Part shown: piece after piece, positions 15,701 through 21,197 of the stretch
Layout: every line of letters starts with the position of its first letter
Numbering within the stretch: the stretch's first letter is position 1
Source: an uncultured Eubacteriales bacterium
GTDB taxonomy: Bacteria > Bacillota > Clostridia > TANB77 > CAG-508
Direction: 5' to 3'
DNA: 21,197 nucleotides
NCBI GenBank assembly: GCA_902488785.1
Contig: CABTXJ010000004.1
Span: 1 to 21,197, forward strand
Made by a program: the position numbers and the translations under genes
Notes under the pieces: generated by a model
What the model saw: only the letters and a program-made list of their open reading frames with translations
Databases searched by the model: none
What the model was told of the DNA's origin: nothing

Positions 15701-16825
15701 TGGATTTGCTATGATATTTCCAGAGACAAATTTTAATCGTCTATTTGCTTTATGTTCTTGTCCTATCAAATTCATTTTAGTTTTTCTATATTTACCATTT
15801 TCAAACTTTGTACCTTTTATAAGTTCAATAATTAAATCTGGTGCCATTGTTGAATCATGTAATGCATATATATAATTTATTGGTATTCCATATCTTCCAG
15901 CCCAACCTTCTAGATTATATGCCAGCGTAATATTATTTGCTGTACCCTTATTTCTTATTGTTAAAACTTTTTTATCCAAATCTACTTCTATTTTTGGAGG
16001 TACAAATTCATTTTTTAAGTTTCTAAATATATTTGTGCTTTGTATGTCAATAAATATCATACCTGGAAATGATTCAGCTCCATCATCGAACATTACACCT
16101 TTTACTACAAAATCTGCTATAAATTTAGCAAATCCGTTTATAGCTGTTTTTAGATCTGCCCAAAAATTACCATGTTGATCATCTACCATATATGTATATC
16201 CATTCATCCATATATAATAGAATAATGGAGAACCAGCATATTTCATATACTTAACTTTGCCTTCTTTATCAACGTATATTCCTTCTTCAGGTATAAATCT
16301 ATCTTCTTCTGTCAAATCAGACCCATCATATTTATAATCTTCTTCACTCACTTCATCTTCAGACTTTTTTTCTTTATCTACTTTTTTTAAATTGTCTTTC
16401 CTTTTAACTTTTTCAAATATATATCCATCAGCATAAAGGTTTGTTCCATGATCTCTTAAATATGATGCAGTATTATGCATTCTTTTTACTGAATCTTTAC
16501 TAAATTTCGCTTCATTACTTTTAAAAAGATCTAATACTGTTTGAAAAGTTCCTTCAACATATTTACTTACAGTATTTGTAAATGAAGATGGCATTGTTTT
16601 AATCGCAACAAAAGAACCTATTAATATTAATAATATTACAACCGCTACAATTATATATGGTAGTGCAGGTGCTATAGATGCTAACTTACTACCACTTTTA
16701 CCAGCTTCTTCTGCTATCTTCTTTCCAGCTTTTATAGTCTTTTGTTTTGCCTTATCTATACCCTTTTGTATATCAGCATTTTTCTCTTTATTTTCTACAT
16801 TAGATATATTTTGTTCTTCGTCCAT
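12794..16825 (-). CDS. Giant membrane-anchored protein with C-terminal glucosaminidase-like domain
   Basis: The 1343-residue protein has a Lys/Glu-rich cytoplasmic N-terminus, one membrane helix at about 56-77, and a very large, probably extracellular part. Residues 80-570 form an unrecognised region with aromatic-rich blocks (for example SPLFYYIWMNGYTYMVDD, 199-216, and WAGRYGIPINYIYALHDSTM, 308-327). Charged linkers and a helical coiled coil of Lys/Glu/Gln occupy about 800-935. A beta-rich segment (about 953-1070) has SPVTGKIKY and GDYVKEGTVIA, resembling lipoyl/M23-type barrels but without HxH metal ligands. The end (about 1220-1337) matches lysozyme-like glucosaminidase domains: SIVESSGGTAWAA with candidate catalytic E1247, then NNIFSIK, W-KY-S--DAV and a final W----V--W block. 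It probably cuts or binds peptidoglycan. AGGAG lies 6 bases before the ATG. It lies between DUF1294 and VanW genes. Confidence 0.88.
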   Translation of the reverse strand: MDEEQNISNVENKEKNADIQKGIDKAKQKTIKAGKKIAEEAGKSGSKLASIAPALPYIIVAVVILLILIGSFVAIKTMPSSFTNTVSKYVEGTFQTVLDLFKSNEAKFSKDSVKRMHNTASYLRDHGTNLYADGYIFEKVKRKDNLKKVDKEKKSEDEVSEEDYKYDGSDLTEEDRFIPEEGIYVDKEGKVKYMKYAGSPLFYYIWMNGYTYMVDDQHGNFWADLKTAINGFAKFIADFVVKGVMFDDGAESFPGMIFIDIQSTNIFRNLKNEFVPPKIEVDLDKKVLTIRNKGTANNITLAYNLEGWAGRYGIPINYIYALHDSTMAPDLIIELIKGTKFENGKYRKTKMNLIGQEHKANRRLKFVSGNIIANPGEYTEEDIRELTPQQEKEMGFRARAGNSNVFREIINYKRVRAKVPETNNDKIYYMKKTLNYKKVTPQEVNATFKPRDVENIKEGEYYNSDDVRNYVGDDYGDAMELIDKKFGKSIISKIKGALTGSTDSKEYVYFLRMKDVVDHWFRDVYFEMPKGTKYLKYDTDYLIKTGELWTKMKGNVDKDSNKKRKAEVQEAESNWSVYDDPETEEDESDPNNLKGEEKVIKSEKVTKEIFEKVLKESSEAEKNELEDALNLLQDNLYVELTSKAEPVKQYQDARRGMTNQRLLDIFKQKWYIYDGTEETANAINKDRKAEIKQYGKVSDSYESKYKKKIDPKVVLPEVADTLRRSGDIDSEYIYKDIKELLVELGYNRDKLRDPIRPVIQWVFKKMAAGKSFPSGFASKDETEHGIRFLSEEAVKSLYYTEALSQEQAGLDNKKIQIENKKRAAYKEKDDDARDKLYGELATLEEEYEKAKVDFISNKQKLIEKYGTKSQIENELKDIDNKISNAKTDEEKKKLEEFKKAAQESQTKKEQEKNENKDSEEAKKKEQEDKKAAKNDPVIKKIQARYGKGYKEDDFILSPVTGKIKYMPEENCVEVTALTKDDLASVPEGYKEFYETEYKGTIEGYKIRIYNVEQVSTEEKGKYKRQIPKKLISKLSTKKEQEKVENSEKLKKEAPEKEGDYVKEGTVIAKPIMDTEKIKEGKKKQKEKEREEEKEIEANQTEEEKKKFGGLNKLAKKKHYASSEAKNQLELGDIGDAPFVRMTMIDTDNSIVDRLPEYMQKNKGSGGFEIEIADDYDTRGYGGELELDDVKNCLDPEDPSSVDILKEIIATKYTDPEVAFVKDPEAFLEAQKETGVNAFFTICVSIVESSGGTAWAAIDKSTNNIFSIKDGNNGWAKYSSLKDAVTKFGELISKGSYYWQVGKYTVREIGPTYCERVANSSEQWEDKVVKYWTELLEKAQELGY

Positions 16826-16908
16826 ACTTTTCTCCTATTATATGTAAATCATATATCATATCATTAAATTTTGCTTGTATTTATAACTTTTTTTAAGTAA
16901 TTTATATA

Positions 16909-17178
16909 TTAAAAATACATATTATATATAACCACAGTAATTATAATTAAATATGCTACAGCTATTGCATACATTCTAATAAAAAAAGATTGTTTCTTTG
17001 TTTTATGATGAAATTTAAACATTGCAATAATAGCTCCAATTACACCTCCTAAAAGTGCAATTTCCAATAATTCTTTTTCTTTTATTCTATATTCACCATT
17101 TATTGCTTTTTTCTTATCTATATATATTGCAAAATATGCAAATAAATTTATCAAAATTAAATATATTAATAATTCCAT
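16909..17178 (-). CDS. DUF1294 family small membrane protein
   Basis: The 89-residue protein has hydrophobic segments at about 3-19, 40-55 and 68-86, and the DUF1294 signature: N-FAYFAIYIDKKKAI, YRIKEKELLEIALLGGVIGA, and FHHKTKKQSF near the second helix. The family is widespread, sometimes fused to cold-shock domains, and has no established function. GGAG is about 9 bases before the ATG. It is the first gene after the promoter at 17219-17247 and probably leads the operon with the giant glucosaminidase-like and VanW genes, though the 83-base gap before the next gene could hide another promoter. Confidence 0.92.
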   Translation of the reverse strand: MELLIYLILINLFAYFAIYIDKKKAINGEYRIKEKELLEIALLGGVIGAIIAMFKFHHKTKKQSFFIRMYAIAVAYLIIITVVIYNMYF

Positions 17179-17218
17179 AATATTTTCTCCGATTTTTTAG
17201 ATATATCTTTAATAATAT

Positions 17219-17247
17219 ATTATATATTTTAATTCTACTATTTACAA
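17219..17247 (-). promoter_or_regulatory. Promoter of the DUF1294 unit (minus strand)
   Basis: TTGTAA (17247-17242), a 17-base spacer and TATAAT (17224-17219) lie on the minus strand, about 41 bases before the DUF1294 start. The -35 box uses the same bases as the plus-strand tRNA-Glu promoter. Confidence 0.65.
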
Positions 17248-17269
17248 GAAATAAAATTAAGTATATAAT
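17241..17269 (+). promoter_or_regulatory. Promoter of tRNA-Glu (plus strand)
   Basis: TTTACA (17241-17246), a 17-base spacer and TATAAT (17264-17269) precede the tRNA by 9 bases, leaving a leader of only about 2-3 bases. Confidence 0.75.
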
Positions 17270-17278
17270 ACTTACAAT

Positions 17279-17353
17279 GGCCCCTTGGTCAAGCGGTTAA
17301 GACGCCACCCTCTCAAGGTGGAATCATGGGTTCGATTCCCGTAGGGGCTACCA
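17279..17353 (+). tRNA. tRNA-Glu (anticodon CTC)
   Basis: This 75-base tRNA, including an encoded CCA, closely resembles Bacillus tRNA-Glu in its D-arm (TGGTCAAGCGGTTAAGAC). The anticodon stem CCACC/GGTGG encloses the loop CTCTCAA, with anticodon CTC at 17312-17314, reading GAG. The T-arm contains GGGTTCGATTCCC. The acceptor stem GGCCCCT/AGGGGCT closes with a G-T pair at the first position. It is one of only two genes on the plus strand. Confidence 0.95.
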
Positions 17354-17387
17354 TTTTATTTTTTTATTATTTAATTACATTTAAGAG

Positions 17388-17416
17388 TTGACTTTTTAAT
17401 TAATGCAATATATAAT
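17388..17416 (+). promoter_or_regulatory. Promoter of tRNA-Leu
   Basis: TTGACT (17388-17393), a 17-base spacer and TATAAT (17411-17416) lie between the two tRNA genes, so tRNA-Leu is transcribed separately, with a leader of about 22 bases. Confidence 0.78.
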
Positions 17417-17445
17417 AATTAAGTACCAAATGCATATGAAAATAT

Positions 17446-17535
17446 GCAATTATGGCGGAACTGGTAGACGCACAGGACTTAAAATCCTGCGAGGCTTATA
17501 CCCTCGTGTCGGTTCGACTCCGACTAATTGCACCA
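17446..17535 (+). tRNA. tRNA-Leu (anticodon TAA)
   Basis: This 90-base class II tRNA has acceptor stem GCAATTA/TAATTGC, encoded CCA, a D-arm of the Leu type (TGGCGGAACTGGTAGACGC), anticodon stem CAGGA/TCCTG enclosing CTTAAAA with anticodon TAA at 17480-17482, a long variable arm (GAGG...CCTC) and a T-arm GTCGGTTCGACTCCGAC. It reads UUA, likely the dominant leucine codon in so AT-rich a genome. Confidence 0.97.
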
Positions 17536-17536
17536 C

Positions 17537-17567
17537 AAAAAAGAAACACATTAGTGTTTCTTTTTTT
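17537..17567 (+). terminator. Rho-independent terminator after tRNA-Leu
   Basis: GAAACAC (17543-17549), loop ATTA and GTGTTTC (17554-17560), extended by A6/T6 and followed by a T-run, start two bases after the CCA. The symmetry of the A and T runs means it may also work on the minus strand. Confidence 0.9.
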
Positions 17568-17599
17568 ATTTTATATTATTTACAATTAAATTTTAACAT

Positions 17600-17631
17600 C
17601 GCAAAAATAAAAGGTGACCTGAGGCCACCTT
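17600..17631 (-). terminator. Hairpin terminator downstream of the ABC-F gene
   Basis: AAGGTG (17611-17616) and CACCTT (17626-17631) form a stem. On the minus strand it is followed by TTATTTTT, fitting termination of the pcrA/ABC-F transcript. Confidence 0.7.
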
Positions 17632-17651
17632 CATATTAAAATAATAACAAG

Positions 17652-17673
17652 TGTAGCTTTACGCTACATTTTT
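17652..17673 (+). terminator. Second hairpin in the convergent region
   Basis: TGTAGC (17652-17657) and GCTACA (17663-17668) enclose a 5-base loop. The T5 run follows on the plus strand, so it looks like a back-up terminator protecting the ABC-F gene from tRNA read-through. Confidence 0.55.
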
Positions 17674-17704
17674 ATAATACTTATATTATTTTAATAAGTC
17701 AATT

Positions 17705-19297
17705 TTAATTATTTTTTTGTAACAATATTTCTTCTAAATATTCATCATATGTTTTTTCTCTAATTGTTATCTTATCGCCTCTTAGATCAATTATCTTATT
17801 TGCAACAGTATTTGCAAGTTCGTGGTCATGTGAAGTAAATAATATAACACCTGGAAATTTTTTCATAGCATCATTTAATGTTGTTATACTTTCCATATCT
17901 AAATGATTTGTTGGTTCATCAAATATTAAAACATTTGCTCCTGTTAACATTATTTTAGATAACATGCATCTAACTTTTTCTCCTCCTGATAATACATTAA
18001 CACTTTTTAATGCTTCTTCACCTGAAAATAGCATTCTTCCTAAAAAGCTTCTAACATATGTTTCATCTGGATCTTTAGAATATTTTCTTAACCAATCTGT
18101 TATACTTTCCTTACTTTCAAAGTATTTCCCATTATGTTTTGGTAAATAGTCTACGGTTATTGTTTTTCCATATTCAATATATCCTTTATCCGGATCTTTT
18201 TCACCTGCAATTAAATCAAATAATAGTGTAAGTTCATTTTCATTATCTGTTAAAAATAATATCTTATCTCCTTCTTTTACATCAAATGCTATGTCTTTTA
18301 TTTCAGTTTCACCATCTTTTTTCCATATATGATTTACTTTAATTATTTCTTTTCCAGGTAATCTTTCTGGTTTAAAATCAATATATGGATATCTTCTATT
18401 TGATGCAACAATTTCTTCTAATTGTATTTTTTCTAATGTTCTTTTTCTAGATGTTGCCTGTCTTGCTCTTTGACTTGCTCCAAACTTAGCAATAAAATCT
18501 TTTAATTCCCTTATTTTTTCTTCTTTCTTTTGATTACTATCTCTCATTTGCTTTTGAAGTAATGCATTTGATTGATACCAGAAGTCATAGTTTCCTGGGA
18601 ATAATTTTATTTTTCCATAGTCTACATCAGCTATATATGTGCATACTGTATTTAAGAAATATCTATCATGTGATACAACTATTACTGTATTTTCATAGTC
18701 TATCAAAAAGTCTTCTAGCCATTCAATAGCTTGAATATCCAAATCATTTGTAGGCTCGTCTAAAAGAAGTACATCTGGTTCTCCAAATAGTGCTTTTGCT
18801 AAAAGTACTTTCACCTTATCTTTTGGTGCTAAATCTTTCATTTCTCCATACATTTTATCTTCATCTATTCCTAAATCTGTAAGCATTTTCATTGCATCAG
18901 ATTCTGCGTTCCATCCGTCTAATTCTGCAAACCTTTCTTCTAATTTAGCTGCTTTCATTCCATCTTCTTCACTGAAGTCTGCTTTTTGATATATCTTATC
19001 TTTTTCTACCATTATGTTGTATAATTCTTCATTTCCCATTATTACAACATCTAAAATATTTTCATCTTCGTATGCAAAATGATCCTGTCTTAAAACAGAA
19101 ATTCTCTCGTTTTTTCCTATTGATACTTCACCTTTATTTGGTTCTATTTCACCTGATAATATTTTTAAAAATGTTGATTTACCAGCACCATTTGCACCTA
19201 TTACTCCATAGCAATTGCCTTTTGTAAATTTCAAATTAACATCTTCAAATAATACTCTTGAGCCAAATCTAAGTGATACTCCATTTACTGTAAGCAT
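17705..19297 (-). CDS. ABC-F family ATPase, YbiT/YkpA-like, with one degenerate ATP site
   Basis: ABC-F proteins are soluble twin-ATPase factors, many of which act on the ribosome E site. The 530 residues comprise NBD1 (about 1-230), an interdomain linker (about 240-315) rich in charged residues, and NBD2 (about 316-525), without a long C-terminal extension. NBD1 has an intact Walker A (GANGAGKST, 34-42), Walker B with DEPTNDLD (180-187) and SHD, but its signature reads LAPKD (156-160) instead of LSGGE. NBD2 has an intact signature LSGGEKVR (436-443), DEPTNHLD (460-467) and SHD, but its Walker A region (about 347-358) lacks GKS/T. This leaves one complete composite site and one dead one. GAGG lies about 9 bases upstream. 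It follows pcrA by 33 bases. Confidence 0.93.
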   Translation of the reverse strand: MLTVNGVSLRFGSRVLFEDVNLKFTKGNCYGVIGANGAGKSTFLKILSGEIEPNKGEVSIGKNERISVLRQDHFAYEDENILDVVIMGNEELYNIMVEKDKIYQKADFSEEDGMKAAKLEERFAELDGWNAESDAMKMLTDLGIDEDKMYGEMKDLAPKDKVKVLLAKALFGEPDVLLLDEPTNDLDIQAIEWLEDFLIDYENTVIVVSHDRYFLNTVCTYIADVDYGKIKLFPGNYDFWYQSNALLQKQMRDSNQKKEEKIRELKDFIAKFGASQRARQATSRKRTLEKIQLEEIVASNRRYPYIDFKPERLPGKEIIKVNHIWKKDGETEIKDIAFDVKEGDKILFLTDNENELTLLFDLIAGEKDPDKGYIEYGKTITVDYLPKHNGKYFESKESITDWLRKYSKDPDETYVRSFLGRMLFSGEEALKSVNVLSGGEKVRCMLSKIMLTGANVLIFDEPTNHLDMESITTLNDAMKKFPGVILFTSHDHELANTVANKIIDLRGDKITIREKTYDEYLEEILLQKNN

Positions 19298-19330
19298 ATT
19301 ATTTCCTCTCTTCTATTTTTTTATTTTTTA

Positions 19331-21197
19331 CTAATCTTCTAATATATCCATCTTGTTGAAGTTTGCCATTACCCTCTTATTACCTACATCATTAAATGAT
19401 ATATCTAAAATATAATCATCATCTTCAGGTTCTACTGAAGTAATTAATCCTTCTCCAAATTTCTTATGCATAACTCTTTGACCTACTTTATATTCTTTGT
19501 GTACTCCTTCGTTTTGTGTATTGTTCTTTTTTAAGTTTTCTAAAAACTTTTCTGCGCTTAAAAATTTAAAGTCTGTTTTAGTGTCTTTATTAGTCTTGAA
19601 GTCCATCTCTGGATAATAGCTTCTTTTGTAATTATCATGTGTTTCTACATATGTAATATTTAAGTCGATATCCGCCTTATCTTCTGGTATTTCTTCAATG
19701 AATCTTGATACAACTGTTGCTGTACTTTTTCCGTATACACTCCTATTTGCTGCGCAAGTTATATATAGTCTTTCTTTTGCTCTTGTTACACCAACATAAC
19801 ATAATCTTCTTTCTTCTTCAACTCCATCTTGTTCATATAGCGACTTGCTAGAAGGAAATATTCCTTCTTCTAATCCTATTAAAAATACAACTTTATATTC
19901 AAGTCCTTTTGATGAATGCAGTGTCATAAGTGTTACCTTATTGTCTTCATCTTCTAAATTATCTACATCTGAAGTTATTGCAATAGATTCTAAGTATCCA
20001 GTAAGATCAGAATCTAAATTTGTTTTCTCATATTCTAATATAGCATTATATAATTCCTCAATATTTTCTATCCTATTTAATGCAACATCATCTTTCTTAC
20101 TTTCTTCTTTTAATCTAGTCAAATACTTTGATTCTTCAACTATTCCTTTCATCACTTCACTTAGTTTCATTTCAAATTTATCTTCTGCATATCTATCAAT
20201 CATTGAAACAAACTCTCTTGATTTTGCAAATAGTGCATTTAATCCAAATTGATCTGCATTTTTTGTAATTTCATACATAGATAATCCTGTTTCCATAGAT
20301 ATCTTAGAAACTTTACTAATTGTAGCATCTCCAATTCCTCTTTTAGGTTCATTTATTACTCTCATAAAAGCTACATTATCTGCTTGATTTTCTACTAATC
20401 TTAGATATGATATTACATCCTTGATTTCTTTTCTGTCATAGAATTTTTGACCACCAACCATCTTATATGGTGTGCCTGCTTGTACAAATTTATCTTCTAT
20501 TACTCTTGAAAGACTATTCATTCTGTATAGTACCGCAATATCTTTGTAACTATACCCTTCATTTTCTATAAGATCTTTAATTGTTTGTTCAACGAAATCT
20601 GCTTCAAAATATTGACTGTTTAATTTTCTAACAACAACATCTTTTCCAGTTTCACTATTTGTCCAAAGGTTTTTATCATACTTGCTTTCATTATTTTTAA
20701 TAATACTATTTGCTACATCTAGTATGTTTTTAGTTGACCTATAATTTTGCTCAAGTTTAATAACTTCTGCATCTTTAAAATCTTTTTCAAAATCTAATAT
20801 ATTTTGTATATTAGCCCCTCTAAATGAGTATATTCCCTGATCATTATCTCCTACAACTGTTATATTTTTATGTTTAGAGCTTAAAATTTTAATTAAATTA
20901 AATTGTACTTTATTAGTGTCTTGATACTCATCTACTAATACATATTGAAACCTATCTGAGTAATATTCTTTAATATCTTCATTTTCTTCTAGTAATTTTA
21001 TTGTAAGATTAATTATATCATCAAAGTCTACAGCATTATTACTTTTTAATCTTTTTTGGTATATTCCATATACTTTAGCAATTATTCTCTGATTATAATT
21101 AGATTCTGATACTTCCATATTTTCTGGTGTTATCATATCATTTTTTGCATTAGATATTGCAGCTTGTATATATTTTTCATTAATTATCTTAGTATCA
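19331..21197 (-). CDS. pcrA: ATP-dependent DNA helicase PcrA/UvrD, 5' end missing
   Basis: This is a superfamily 1A 3'-5' helicase acting in repair and in clearing replication and transcription conflicts. The frame continues upstream of the first visible ATG (21136) to the window edge, reading DTKIINEKYIQAAISNAKND, which matches the UvrD segment before the 'litP' motif; about 120 N-terminal residues, including Walker A, are absent. Visible motifs are VDFDDII, motif II DEYQDT, motif III GDNDQGIYSFRGA (usually GDDDQSIY.WRGA), motif IV LEQNYRST, motif V TLMTLHSSKGLEYKVVFLIG-EEGIFP, and motif VI EERRLCYVGVTRAKERLY. The C-terminal tail (YKVGQRVMHKKFGEG...) is the Tudor-like module that contacts RNA polymerase and separates PcrA from other UvrD helicases. 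The gene ends 33 bases before the ABC-F start. Confidence 0.95.
   Translation of the reverse strand, partial: DTKIINEKYIQAAISNAKNDMITPENMEVSESNYNQRIIAKVYGIYQKRLKSNNAVDFDDIINLTIKLLEENEDIKEYYSDRFQYVLVDEYQDTNKVQFNLIKILSSKHKNITVVGDNDQGIYSFRGANIQNILDFEKDFKDAEVIKLEQNYRSTKNILDVANSIIKNNESKYDKNLWTNSETGKDVVVRKLNSQYFEADFVEQTIKDLIENEGYSYKDIAVLYRMNSLSRVIEDKFVQAGTPYKMVGGQKFYDRKEIKDVISYLRLVENQADNVAFMRVINEPKRGIGDATISKVSKISMETGLSMYEITKNADQFGLNALFAKSREFVSMIDRYAEDKFEMKLSEVMKGIVEESKYLTRLKEESKKDDVALNRIENIEELYNAILEYEKTNLDSDLTGYLESIAITSDVDNLEDEDNKVTLMTLHSSKGLEYKVVFLIGLEEGIFPSSKSLYEQDGVEEERRLCYVGVTRAKERLYITCAANRSVYGKSTATVVSRFIEEIPEDKADIDLNITYVETHDNYKRSYYPEMDFKTNKDTKTDFKFLSAEKFLENLKKNNTQNEGVHKEYKVGQRVMHKKFGEGLITSVEPEDDDYILDISFNDVGNKRVMANFNKMDILED

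Noticed and set aside
17403..17639. A 78-codon plus-strand open frame
   Set aside because: It runs straight through tRNA-Leu and its terminator and has no ribosome site; the RNA gene explains the sequence.
1..21197. CRISPR array, insertion sequence, prophage or defence island
   Set aside because: No regularly spaced repeats, transposase, integrase, phage structural or restriction genes are seen; the genes are mostly housekeeping and envelope functions.

Overview
The window is a very AT-rich, densely coding bacterial fragment. Its S21 ribosomal protein, WalK/PhoR-type two-component pair, DUF368/PopT protein, VanW protein, PcrA with its C-terminal tail, strong GGAGG ribosome binding sites and sigma-A promoters with 17-base spacers all point to a low-GC Bacillota, most likely an uncultured gut-type clostridial lineage; this is inferred from gene content and composition only. 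All protein genes lie on the minus strand and only two tRNA genes lie on the plus strand. The first 22 bases are Illumina adapter, so the left edge is a true contig end. Both outermost genes are cut: a HolB-like gene on the left and pcrA on the right.

Read in the direction of transcription (right to left): (a) pcrA (5' end missing) followed by an ABC-F ATPase, ending at hairpins near 17600-17670. (b) Two plus-strand tRNA genes, Glu(CTC) and Leu(TAA), each with its own strong promoter, closed by a strong hairpin terminator. (c) A probable envelope operon: a DUF1294 membrane protein, a 1343-residue membrane-anchored protein with a C-terminal glucosaminidase-like domain, and a VanW-family protein. 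(d) A degenerate YraN-like protein with its own extended -10 promoter, ended by a terminator. (e) Exonuclease III, an AI-2E-family permease and a DUF368/PopT undecaprenyl-phosphate translocase in a row. (f) rpsU, alone behind a perfect consensus promoter and before a terminator. (g) A membrane-anchored Ig-like protein followed by a GGDEF protein with a degenerate receiver. (h) A tight operon of OmpR-type regulator, PhoR/WalK-type kinase, a lysine-rich two-helix membrane protein of unknown function, type I signal peptidase and the HolB-like start.

The overall theme is envelope upkeep and sensing (signal peptidase, lipid-carrier recycling, VanW, glucosaminidase, two-component system) mixed with DNA repair and translation housekeeping. 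No phage, transposon, CRISPR array or classical defence locus is visible. The most interesting items are the giant glucosaminidase-like protein beside VanW, the ABC-F protein whose two ATP sites have decayed in a correlated way, the YraN-like protein that has lost its nuclease motif, the divergent tRNA/DUF1294 promoters that share one -35 box, and a short possible RNA unit with an orphan Shine-Dalgarno sequence at about 10520-10662.
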